Positions 12,101-24,288 of a stretch of DNA of 64,000 nucleotides are shown one piece after another. Position 1 is the first letter of the stretch. Each line of letters begins with the position of its first letter. The notes beneath the pieces are model-generated. The model saw nothing but the letters and a program-made list of their open reading frames with translations, had not been told where the DNA came from and did not search any database. The DNA comes from Auanema rhodensis (taxonomy: Eukaryota > Nematoda > Chromadorea > Rhabditida > Rhabditidae): contig CAXKVF010000072.1 of the NCBI GenBank assembly GCA_964057225.1, forward strand, positions 248,001 to 312,000. Reading direction: 5' to 3'. The position numbers and the translations under genes are program-made.

Positions 12101-12848
12101 AATTAGCATAAATTAAAGTTCACGTAAATTTCAAAGTCATGGTTACCATGCACCAATATCAATAAAAATTTGTTTTTAGACTAATATGGACATGGGGAAT
12201 CTAATTTTGAAAACCGCATCTCTTTATCTTTCACGTGAAGCGAGTTACATACCAAGTGCACATCACGTGTACATTTAATTAGCATAAATTTAAGTTCACG
12301 TAAATTTCAAAGTCATGGTTACCATGCACCAATATCAATAAAAATTTGTTTTTAGACTAATATGGACATGGGGGATCTAATTTCGAAAACCGCATCTCTT
12401 TATCTTTCACGTGAAGCGAGTTACATACCAAGTGCACATCACGTGTACATTTAATTAGCATAAATTAAAGTTCACGTAAATTTCAAAGTCATGGTTACCA
12501 TGAACCAATATCAATAAAAATTTGTTTTTAGACTAATATGGACATGGGTAATCTAATTTTGAAAACCGCATCTCTTTATCTTTCACGTGAAGCGAGTTAC
12601 ATACCAAGTGCACATCACGTGTACATTTAATTAGCATAAATTAAAGTTCACGTAAATTTCAAAGTCATGGTTACCATGCACCAATATCAATAAAAATTTG
12701 TTTTTAGACTAATATGGACATGGGGAATCTAATTTTGAAAACCGCATCTCTTTATCTTTCACGTGAAGCGAGTTACATACCAAGTGCACATCACGTGTAC
12801 ATTTAATTAGCATAAATTAAAGTTCACGTAAATTTCAAAGTCATGGTT
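9153..12848. repeat. Right part of super-repeat 1
   Basis: Twenty-one monomers without the G74t/Gaag pair. It starts with a three-monomer period, A-Aggt-C twice (9153-9680 and 9681-10208), and ends in the diagnostic run Gc3t (11969), C147t (12145), Cgggg with 'tttcg' (12321), Aggt (12497), C (12673). Private changes are in the 10209 monomer ('acagggg') and the 10385 monomer ('acttgggg'). The equivalent segments are 45048-49095 and 61056-64000. Here the c3t and 147t markers lie in two neighbouring monomers, whereas at 48392 they share one monomer. Confidence 0.75.
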
Positions 12849-14960
12849 ACCATGCACCAATATCAATAAAAATTTGTTTTTAGACTAATATGGACATGGG
12901 GAATCTAATTTTGAAAACCGCATCTCTTTATCTTTCACGTGAAGCGAGTTACATACCAAGTGCACAGCACGTGTACATTTAATTAGCATAAATTAAAGTT
13001 CACGTAAATTTCAAAGTCATGGTTACCATGAACCAATATCAATAAAAATTTGTTTTTAGACTAATATGGACATGGGGAATCTAATTTTGAAAACCGTATC
13101 TCTTTATCTTTCACGTGAAGCGAGTTACATACCAAGTGCACATCACGTGTACATTTAATTAGCATAAATTAAAGTTCACGTAAATTTCAAAGTCATGGTT
13201 ACCATGAACCAATGTCAATAAAAATTTGTTTTTAGACTAATATGGACATGGGGAATCTAATTTTGAAAACCGCATCTCTTTATCTTTCACGTGAAGCGAG
13301 TTACATACCAAGTGCACATCACGTGTACATTTAATTAGCATAAATTAAAGTTCACGTAAATTTCAAAGTCATGGTTACCATGCACCAATATCAATAAAAA
13401 TTTGTTTTTAGACTAATATGGACATGGGGAATCTAATTTTGAAAACCGCATCTCTTTATCTTTCACGTGAAGCGAGTTACATACCAAGTGCACATCACGT
13501 GTACATTTAATTAGCATAAATTAAAGTTCACGTAAATTTCAAAGTCATGGTTACCATGCACCAATATCAATAAAAATTTGTTTTTAGACTAATATGGACA
13601 TGGGGAATCTAATTTTGAAAACCGCATCTCTTTATCTTTCACGTGAAGCGAGTTACATACCAAGTGCACAGCACGTGTACATTTAATTAGCATAAATTAA
13701 AGTTCACGTAAATTTCAAAGTCATGGTTACCATGAACCAATATCAATAAAAATTTGTTTTTAGACTAATATGGACATGGGGAATCTAATTTTGAAAACCG
13801 TATCTCTTTATCTTTCACGTGAAGCGAGTTACATACCAAGTGCACATCACGTGTACATTTAATTAGCATAAATTAAAGTTCACGTAAATTTCAAAGTCAT
13901 GGTTACCATGAACCAATGTCAATAAAAATTTGTTTTTAGACTAATATGGACATGGGGAATCTAATTTTGAAAACCGCATCTCTTTATCTTTCACGTGAAG
14001 CGAGTTACATACCAAGTGCACATCACGTGTACATTTAATTAGCATAAATTAAAGTTCACGTAAATTTCAAAGTCATGGTTACCATGAAGCAATATCAATA
14101 AAAATTTGTTTTTAGACTAATATGGACATGGGGAATCTAATTTTGAAAACCGCATCTCTTTATCTTTCACGTGAAGCGAGTTACATACCAAGTGCACATC
14201 ACGTGTACATTTAATTAGCATAAATTAAAGTTCACGTAAATTTCAAAGTCATGGTTACCATGCACCAATATCAATAAAAATTTGTTTTTAGACTAATATG
14301 GACATGGGGAATCTAATTTTGAAAACCGCATCTCTTTATCTTTCACGTGAAGCGAGTTACATACCAAGTGCACAGCACGTGTACATTTAATTAGCATAAA
14401 TTAAAGTTCACGTAAATTTCAAAGTCATGGTTACCATGAACCAATATCAATAAAAATTTGTTTTTAGACTAATATGGACATGGGGAATCTAATTTTGAAA
14501 ACCGTATCTCTTTATCTTTCACGTGAAGCGAGTTACATACCAAGTGCACATCACGTGTACATTTAATTAGCATAAATTAAAGTTCACGTAAATTTCAAAG
14601 TCATGGTTACCATGAACCAATGTCAATAAAAATTTGTTTTTAGACTAATATGGACATGGGGAATCTAATTTTGAAAACCGCATCTCTTTATCTTTCACGT
14701 GAAGCGAGTTACATACCAAGTGCACATCACGTGTACATTTAATTAGCATAAATTAAAGTTCACGTAAATTTCAAAGTCATGGTTACCATGAAGCAATATC
14801 AATAAAAATTTGTTTTTAGACTAATATGGACATGGGGAATCTAATTTTGAAAACCGCATCTCTTTATCTTTCACGTGAAGCGAGTTACATACCAAGTGCA
14901 CATCACGTGTACATTTAATTAGCATAAATTAAAGTTCACGTAAATTTTAAAGTCATGGTT
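12849..14960. repeat. 704-bp 4-mer HOR, three tandem copies
   Basis: Units start at 12849, 13553 and 14257. Each has C with t119g, A with c73t ('ccgtatc'), A with a14g ('caatgtc'), then a fourth monomer that is C in the first, G in the second and G with 164t in the third. The 119g variant ('cacagcacg') was seen nowhere else in the window, so the three units derive from a single ancestor by recent tandem duplication. Confidence 0.9.
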
Positions 14961-15664
14961 ACCATGAACCAATATCAATAAAAATTTGTTTTTAGACTAA
15001 TATGGACATGGGGAATCTAATTTTGAAAACCGCATCTCTTTATCTTTCACGTGAAGCGAGTTACATACCAAGTGCACATCACGTGTACATTTAATTAGCA
15101 TAAATTAAAGTTCACGTAAATTTCAAAGTCATGGTTACCATGAACCAATGTCAATAAAAATTTGTTTTTAGACTAATATGGACATGGGGAATCTAATTTT
15201 GAAAACCGCATCTCTTTATCTTTCACGTGAAGCGAGTTACATACCAAGTGCACATCACGTGTACATTTAATTAGCATAAATTAAAGTTCACGTAAATTTC
15301 AAAGTCATGGTTACCATGAAGCAATATCAATAAAAATTTGTTTTTAGACTAATATGGACATGGGGAATCTAATTTTGAAAACCGCATCTCTTTATCTTTC
15401 ACGTGAAGCGAGTTACATACCAAGTGCACATCACGTGTACATTTAATTAGCATAAATTAAAGTTCACGTAAATTTCAAAGTCATGGTTACCATGAACCAA
15501 TATCAATAAAAATTTGTTTTTAGACTAATATGGACATGGGGAATCTAATTTTGAAAACCGCATCTCTTTATCTTTCACGTGAAGCGAGTTACATACCAAG
15601 TGCACATCACGTGTACATTTAATTAGCATAAATTAAAGTTCACGTAAATTTCAAAGTCATGGTT
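14961..15664. repeat. Four-monomer transition (A, A14g, G, A)
   Basis: Four monomers link the 4-mer HOR to the large duplication. The 15137 monomer still carries a14g, the last marker of the 4-mer unit. The final two plain monomers (G at 15313, A at 15489) match those just left of duplication copy 2, so the duplicated tract may begin as early as about 15151. Confidence 0.7.
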
Positions 15665-18600
15665 ACCATGAAGCAATATCAATAAAAATTTGTTTTTCGA
15701 CTAATATGGACATGGAGAATCTAATTTTGAAAACCGCATTTCTTTATCTTTCACGTGAAGCGAGTTACATACCAAGTGCACATCACGTGTACATTTAATT
15801 AGCATAAATTAAAGTTCACGTAAATTTCAAAGTCATGGTTACCATGCACCAATATCAATAAAAATTTGTTTTTAGACTAATATGGACATGGGGAATCTAA
15901 TTTTGAAAACCGCATCTCTTTATCTTTCACGTGAAGCGAGTTACATACCAAGTGCACATCACGTGTACATTTAATTAGCATAAATTAAAGTTCACGTAAA
16001 TTTCAAAGTCATGGTTACCATGAAGCAATATCAATAAAAATTTGTTTTTAGACTAATATGGACATGGGGAATCTAATTTTGAAAACCGCATCTCTTTATC
16101 TTTCACGTGAAGCGAGTTACATACCAAGTGCACATCACGTGTACATTTAATTAGCATAAATTAAAGTTCACGTAAATTTTAAAGTCATGGTTACCATGAA
16201 CCAATATCAATAAAAATTTGTTTTTAGACTAATATGGACATGGGGAATCTAATTTTGAAAACCGCATCTCTTTATCTTTCACGTGAAGCGAGTTACATAC
16301 CAAGTGCACATCACGTGTACATTTAATTAGCATAAATTAAAGTTCACGTAAATTTCAAAGTCATGGTTACCATGAACCAATATCAATAAAAATTTGTTTT
16401 TAGACTAATATGGACATGGGGAATCTAATTTTGAAAACCGCATCTCTTTATCTTTCACGTGAAGCGAGTTACATACCAAGTGCACATCACGTGTACATTT
16501 AATTATCATAAATTAAAGTTCACGTAAATTTCAAAGTCATGGTTACCATGAACCAATATCAATAAAAATTTGTTTTTAGACTAATATGGACATGGGGAAT
16601 CTAATTTTGAAAACCGCATCTCTTTATCTTTCACGTGAAGCGAGTTACATACCAAGTGCACATCACGTGTACATTTAATTAGCATAAATTAAAGTTCACG
16701 TAAATTTCAAAGTCATGGTTACCATGAACCAATATCAATAAAAATTTGTTTTTAGACTAATATGGACATGGGGAATCTAATTTTGAAAACCGCATCTCTT
16801 TATCTTTCACGTGAAGCGAGTTACATACCAAGTGCACATCACGTGTACATTTAATTAGCATAAATTAAAGTTCACGTAAATTTCAAAGTCATGGTTACCA
16901 TGAAGCAATATCAATAAAAATTTGTTTTTAGACTAATATGGACATGGGGAATCTAATTTTGAAAACCGCATCTCTTTATCTTTCACGTGAAGCGAGTTAC
17001 ATACCAAGTGCACATCACGTGTACATTTAATTAGCATAAATTAAAGTTCACGTAAATTTCAAAGTCATGGTTACCATGAACCAATATCAATAAAAATTTG
17101 TTTTTAGACTAATATGGACATGGGGAATCTAATTTTGAAAACCGCATCTCTTTATCTTTCACGTGAAGCGAGTTACATACCAAGTGCACATCACGTGTAC
17201 ATTTAATTATCATAAATTAAAGTTCACGTAAATTTCAAAGTCATGGTTACCATGAACCAATATCAATAAAAATTTGTTTTTAGACTAATATGGACATGGG
17301 GAATCTAATTTTGAAAACCGCATCTCTTTATCTTTCACGTGAAGCGAGTTACATACCAAGTGCACATCACGTGTACATTTAATTAGCATAAATTAAAGTT
17401 CACGTAAATTTCAAAGTCATGGTTACCATGAACCAATGTCAATAAAAATTTGTTTTTAGACTAATATGGACATGGGGAATCTAATTTTGAAAACCGCATC
17501 TCTTTATCTTTCACGTGAAGCGAGTTACATACCAAGTGCACATCACGTGTACATTTAATTAGCATAAATTAAAGTTCACGTAAATTTCAAAGTCATGGTT
17601 ACCATGAACCAATATCAATAAAAATTTGTTTTTAGACTAATATGGACATGGGGAATCTAATTTTGAAAACCGCATCTCTTTATCTTTCACGTGAAGCGAG
17701 TTACATACCAAGTGCACATCACGTGTACATTTAATTAGCATAAATTAAAGTTCACGTAAATTTCAAAGTCATGGTTACCATGAACCAATATCAATAAAAA
17801 TTTGTTTTTAGACTAATATGGACATGGGGAATCTAATTTTGAAAACCGCATCTCTTTATCTTTCACGTGAAGCGAGTTACATACCAAGTGCACATCACGT
17901 GTACATTTAATTAGCATAAATTAAAGTTCACGTAAATTTCAAAGTCATGGTTACCATGAAGCAATATCAATAAAAATTTGTTTTTAGACTAATATGGACA
18001 TGGGGAATCTAATTTTGAAAACCGCATCTCTTTATCTTTCACGTGAAGCGAGTTACATACCAAGTGCACATCACGTGTACATTTAATTAGCATAAATTAA
18101 AGTTCACGTAAATTTCAAAGTCATGGTTACCATGAACCAATATCAATAAAAATTTGTTTTTAGACTAATATGGACATGGGGAATCTAATTTTGAAAACCG
18201 CATCTCTTTATCTTTCACGTGAAGCGAGTTACATACCAAGTGCACATCACGTGTACATTTAATTAGCATAAATTAAAGTTCACGTAAATTTCAAAGTCAT
18301 GGTTACCATGAACCAATATCAATAAAAATTTGTTTTTAGACTAATATGGACATGGGGAATCTAATTTTGAAAACCGCATCTCTCTATCTTTCACGTGAAG
18401 CGAGTTACATACCAAGTGCACATCACGTGTACATTTAATTAGCATAAATTAAAGTTCACGTAAATTTCAAAGTCATGGTTACCATGAAGCAATATCAATA
18501 AAAATTTGTTTTTAGACTAATATGGACATGGGGAATCTAATTTTGAAAACCGCATCTCTTTATCTTTCACGTGAAGCGAGTTACATACCAAGTGCACATC

Positions 18601-20240
18601 ACGTGTACATTTAATTAGCATAAATTAAAGTTCACGTAAATTTCAAAGTCATGGTTACCATGAACCAATATCAATAAAAATTTGTTTTTAGACTAATATG
18701 GACATGGGGAATCTAATTTTGAAAACCGCATCTCTTTATCTTTCACGTGAAGCGAGTTACATACCAAGTGCACATCACGTGTACATTTAATTAGCATAAA
18801 TTAAAGTTCACGTAAATTTCAAAGTCATGGTTACCATGAAGCAATATCAATAAAAATTTGTTTTTAGACTAATATGGACATGGGGAATCTAATTTTGAAA
18901 ACCGTATCTCTTTATCTTTCACGTGAAGCGAGTTACATACCAAGTGCACATCACGTGTACATTTAATTAGCATAAATTAAAGTTCACGTAAATTTCAAAG
19001 TCATGGTTACCATGAAGCAATATCAATAAAAATTTGTTTTTAGACTAATATGGACATGGGGAATCTAATTTTGAAAACCGCATCTCTTTATCTTTCACGT
19101 GAAGCGAGTTACATACCAAGTGCACATCACGTGTACATTTAATTAGCATAAATTAAAGTTCACGTAAATTTCAAAGTCATGGTTACCATGAACCAATATC
19201 AATAAAAATTTGTTTTTAGACTAATATGGACATGGGGAATCTAATTTTGAAAACCGCATCTCTTTATCTTTCACGTGAAGCGAGTTACATACCAAGTGCA
19301 CATCACGTGTACATTTAATTAGCATAAATTAAAGTTCACGTAAATTTCAAAGTCATGGTTACCATGAAGCAATATCAATAAAAATTTGTTTTTAGACTAA
19401 TATGGACATGGGGAATCTAATTTTGAAAACCGCATCTCTTTATCTTTCACGTGAAGCGAGTTACATACCAAGTGCACATCACGTGTACATTTAATTAGCA
19501 TAAATTAAAGTTCACGTAAAATTCAAAGTCATGGTTACCATGCACCAATATCAATAAAAATTTGTTTTTAGACTAATATGGACATGGGGAATCTAATTTT
19601 GAAAACCGCATCTCTTTATCTTTCACGTGAAGCGAGTTACATACCAAGTGCACATCACGTGTACATTTAATTAGCATAAATTAAAGTTCACGTAAATTTC
19701 AAAGTCATGGTTACCATGCACCAATATCAATAAAAATTTGTTTTTAGACTAATATGGACATGGGGAATCTAATTTTGAAAACCGCATCTCTTTATCTTTC
19801 ACGTGAAGCGAGTTACATACCAAGTGCACATCACGTGTACATTTAATTAGCATAAATTAAAGTTCACGTAAATTTCAAAGTCATGGTTACCATGCACCAA
19901 TATCAATAAAAATTTGTTTTTAGACTAATATGGACATGGGGGATCTAATTTTGAAAACCGCATCTCTTTATCTTTCACGTGAAGCGAGTTACATACCAAG
20001 TGCACATCACGTGTACATTTAATTAGCATAAATTAAAGTTCACGTAAATTTCAAAGTCATGGTTACCATGAACCAATATCAATAAAAATTTGTTTTTAGA
20101 CTAATATGGACATGGGTAATCTAATTTTGAAAACCGCATCTCTTTATCTTTCACGTGAAGCGAGTTACATACCAAGTGCACATCACGTGTACATTTAATT
20201 AGCATAAATTAAAGTTCACGTAAATTTCAAAGTCATGGTT
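15665..20240. repeat. 26-monomer segmental duplication, copy 1
   Basis: The 4,576-bp marker string is G(34c,52a,76t), C, G164t, A, A138t, A, A, G, A138t, A, A14g, A, A, G, A, A80c, G, A, G73t, G, A, G161a, C, C, Cgggg, Aggt. Exactly the same string starts at 24289, 8,624 bp (49 monomers) to the right. By eye the only difference is position 51 of one monomer (g at 18707, a at 27331). The first monomer is highly distinctive, with 'tttttcgac' and 'catggagaat' found only at these two places. Homology stops on the right where copy 1 continues with A and copy 2 with C. Confidence 0.9.
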
Positions 20241-22176
20241 ACCATGAACCAATATCAATAAAAATTTGTTTTTAGACTAATATGGACATGGGGAATCTAA
20301 TTTTGAAAACCGCATCTCTTTATCTTTCACGTGAAGCGAGTTACATACCAAGTGCACATCACGTGTACATTTAATTAGCATAAATTAAAGTTCACGTAAA
20401 TTTCAAAGTCATGGTTACCATGCACCAATATCAATAAAAATTTGTTTTTAGACTAATATGGACATGGGGAATCTAATTTTGAAAACCGCATCTCTTTATC
20501 TTTCACGTGAAGCGAGTTACATACCAAGTGCACATCACGTGTACATTTAATTAGCATAAATTAAAGTTCACGTAAATTTCAAAGTCATGGTTACCATGCA
20601 CCAATATCAATAAAAATTTGTTTTTAGACTAATATGGACATGGGGAATCTAATTTTGAAAACCGCATCTCTTTATCTTTCACGTGAAGCGAGTTACATAC
20701 CAAGTGCACATCACGTGTACATTTAATTAGCATAAATTAAAGTTCACGTAAATTTCAAAGTCATGGTTACCATGCACCAATATCAATAAAAATTTGTTTT
20801 TAGACTAATATGGACATGGGTATCTAATTTTGAAAACCGCATCTCTTTATCTTTCACGTGAAGCGAGTTACATACCAAGTGCACATCACGTGTACATTTA
20901 ATTAGCATAAATTAAAGTTCACGTAAAATTTCAAAGTCATGGTTACCATGCACCAATATCAATAAAAATTTGTTTTTAGACTAATATGGACATGGGGAAT
21001 CTAATTTTGAAAACCGCATCTCTTTATCTTTCACGTGAAGCGAGTTACATACCAAGTGCACATCACGTGTACATTTAATTAGCATAAATTAAAGTTCACG
21101 TAAAATTCAAAGTCATGGTTACCATGCACCAATATCAATAAAAATTTGTTTTTAGACTAATATGGACATGGGGAATCTAATTTTGAAAACCGCATCTCTT
21201 TATCTTTCACGTGAAGCGAGTTACATACCAAGTGCACATCACGTGTACATTTAATTAGCATAAATTAAAGTTCACGTAAATTTCAAAGTCATGGTTACCA
21301 TGCACCAATATCAATAAAAATTTGTTTTTAGACTAATATGGACATGGGGAATCTAATTTTGAAAACCGCATCTCTTTATCTTTCACGTGAAGCGAGTTAC
21401 ATACCAAGTGCACATCACGTGTACATTTAATTAGCATAAATTAAAGTTCACGTAAATTTCAAAGTCATGGTTACCATGAACCAATATCAATAAAAATTTG
21501 TTTTTAGACTAATATGGACATGGGGAATCTAATTTTGAAAACCGCATCTCTTTATCTTTCACGTGAAGCGAGTTACATACCAAGTGCACATCACGTGTAC
21601 ATTTAATTAGCATAAATTAAAGTTCACGTAAATTTCAAAGTCATGGTTACCATGCACCAATATCAATAAAAATTTGTTTTTAGACTAATATGGACATGGG
21701 GAATCTAATTTTGAAAACCGCATCTCTTTATCTTTCACGTGAAGCGAGTTACATACCAAGTGCACATCACGTGTACATTTAATTAGCATAAATTAAAGTT
21801 CACGTAAAATTCAAAGTCATGGTTACCATGAACCAATATCAATAAAAATTTGTTTTTAGACTAATATGGACATGGGGAATCTAATTTTGAAAACCGCATC
21901 TCTTTATCTTTCACGTGAAGCGAGTTACATACCAAGTGCACATCACGTGTACATTTAATTAGCATAAATTAAAGTTCACGTAAATTTCAAAGTCATGGTT
22001 ACCATGAACCAATATCAATAAAAATTTGTTTTTAGACTAATATGGACATGGGGAATCTAATTTTGAAAACCGCATCTCTTTATCTTTCACGTGAAGCGAG
22101 TTACATACCAAGTGCACATCACGTGTACATTTAATTAGCATAAGTTAAAGTTCACGTAAATTTTAAAGTCATGGTT
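20241..22176. repeat. C-rich block of 11 monomers
   Basis: Order is A, C, C, C(indels), C161a, C, C, A, C161a, A, A(144g,164t). The run C161a, C, C, A, C161a, A at 20945-22000 is matched at 30273-31328 (the last monomer there also has 51a). The 22001 monomer has a private a144g in the right arm of the dyad. Confidence 0.75.
20769..20944 (+). repeat. Monomer with two compensating 1-bp indels
   Basis: This C-type monomer reads 'catgggtatct', a 53t (ggt) variant lacking one a near 20821, and later 'cgtaaaatttc', with one extra a near 20926-20928. Length therefore stays at 176 bp and array phase is unchanged afterwards. I saw no other copy with either indel. A homopolymer sequencing error is possible. 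Confidence 0.85.
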
Positions 22177-24288
22177 ACCATGAACCAATATCAATAAAAA
22201 TTTGTTTTTAGACTAATATGGACATGGGGAATCTAATTTTGAAAACCGCATCTCTTTATCTTTCACGTGAAGCGAGTTACATACCAAGTGCACATCACGT
22301 GTACATTTAATTAGCATAAATTAAAGTTCACGTAAATTTCAAAGTCATGGTTACCATGAACCAATATCAATAAAAATTTGTTTTTAGACTAATATGGACA
22401 TGGGGAATCTAATTTTGAAAACCGCATCTCTTTATCTTTCACGTGAAGCGAGTTACATACCAAGTGCACATCACGTGTACATTTAATTATCATAAATTAA
22501 AGTTCACGTAAATTTCAAAGTCATGGTTACCATGAACCAATATCAATAAAAATTTGTTTTTAGACTAATATGGACATGGGGAATCTAATTTTGAAAACCG
22601 CATCTCTTTATCTTTCACGTGAAGCGAGTTACATACCAAGTGCACATCACGTGTACATTTAATTAGCATAAATTAAAGTTCACGTAAATTTCAAAGTCAT
22701 GGTTACCATGAACCAATATCAATAAAAATTTGTTTTTAGACTAATATGGACATGGGGAATCTAATTTTGAAAACCGCATCTCTTTATCTTTCACGTGAAG
22801 CGAGTTACATACCAAGTGCACATCACGTGTACATTTAATTAGCATAAATTAAAGTTCACGTAAATTTCAAAGTCATGGTTACCATGAAGCAATATCAATA
22901 AAAATTTGTTTTTAGACTAATATGGACATGGGGAATCTAATTTTGAAAACCGCATCTCTTTATCTTTCACGTGAAGCGAGTTACATACCAAGTGCACATC
23001 ACGTGTACATTTAATTAGCATAAATTAAAGTTCACGTAAATTTCAAAGTCATGGTTACCATGAACCAATATCAATAAAAATTTGTTTTTAGACTAATATG
23101 GACATGGGGAATCTAATTTTGAAAACCGCATCTCTTTATCTTTCACGTGAAGCGAGTTACATACCAAGTGCACATCACGTGTACATTTAATTAGCATAAA
23201 TTAAAGTTCACGTAAATTTCAAAGTCATGGTTACCATGAAGCAATATCAATAAAAATTTGTTTTTAGACTAATATGGACATGGGGAATCTAATTTTGAAA
23301 ACCGCATCTCTTTATCTTTCACGTGAAGCGAGTTACATACCAAGTGCACATCACGTGTACATTTAATTAGCATAAATTAAAGTTCACGTAAATTTCAAAG
23401 TCATGGTTACCATGAACCAATATCAATAAAAATTTGTTTTTAGACTAATATGGACATGGGGAATCTAATTTTGAAAACCGCATCTCTTTATCTTTCACGT
23501 GAAGCGAGTTACATACCAAGTGCACATCACGTGTACATTTAATTAGCATAAATTAAAGTTCACGTAAATTTCAAAGTCATGGTTACCATGAAGCAATATC
23601 AATAAAAATTTGTTTTTAGACTAATATGGACATGGGGAATCTAATTTTGAAAACCGCATCTCTTTATCTTTCACGTGAAGCGAGTTACATACCAAGTGCA
23701 CATCACGTGTACATTTAATTAGCATAAATTAAAGTTCACGTAAATTTCAAAGTCATGGTTACCATGAACCAATATCAATAAAAATTTGTTTTTAGACTAA
23801 TATGGACATGGGGAATCTAATTTTGAAAACCGCATCTCTTTATCTTTCACGTGAAGCGAGTTACATACCAAGTGCACATCACGTGTACATTTAATTAGCA
23901 TAAATTAAAGTTCACGTAAATTTCAAAGTCATGGTTACCATGAAGCAATATCAATAAAAATTTGTTTTTAGACTAATATGGACATGGGGAATCTAATTTT
24001 GAAAACCGCATCTCTTTATCTTTCACGTGAAGCGAGTTACATACCAAGTGCACATCACGTGTACATTTAATTAGCATAAATTAAAGTTCACGTAAATTTC
24101 AAAGTCATGGTTACCATGAACCAATATCAATAAAAATTTGTTTTTAGACTAATATGGACATGGGGAATCTAATTTTGAAAACCGCATCTCTTTATCTTTC
24201 ACGTGAAGCGAGTTACATACCAAGTGCACATCACGTGTACATTTAATTAGCATAAATTAAAGTTCACGTAAATTTCAAAGTCATGGTT
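22177..24288. repeat. A/G dimer HOR (352-bp period)
   Basis: After A, A138t, A (22177-22704), monomers alternate A and G strictly from 22705: A G A G A G A G A, followed by the distinctive G at 24289. Apart from base 9 these nine monomers look identical, giving a 352-bp period. The first five monomers (A, A138t, A, A, G) match 16193-17072, so this block begins as a partial third copy of the duplicated segment. Confidence 0.8.

Larger units (their letters stand above)
2993..12848. repeat. Super-repeat copy 1 (56 monomers)
   Basis: Marker order is: hybrid A45c/74t, A112a, G74t, Gaag, A, C; then Aagg, A, G74t, Gaag, A, Aggt; then the 8-mer Aagg, A, G74t, Gaag, A, Aggt, C170t, C; then a locally amplified A45c/G74t/Gaag172a section (6513-9152); then A, Aggt, C, A, Aggt, C, C, A, A, G, A, G, G76t, G76a+161a+164t, G, A, Gc3t, C147t, Cgggg, Aggt, C. 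The same order, with small gains and losses of whole monomers, recurs at 39425-49095 and 54377-64000. Copy-specific features are the 112c and 25a variants. Confidence 0.75.

Noticed and set aside
15665-15840. Possible CENP-B box created by 'tttttcgac' in the 34c monomers (15665 and 24289)
   Set aside because: TTCG and the central A fit, but the required CGGG core is not met (tgga at that position), and only two monomers have the change. The standard monomer lacks TTCG there.
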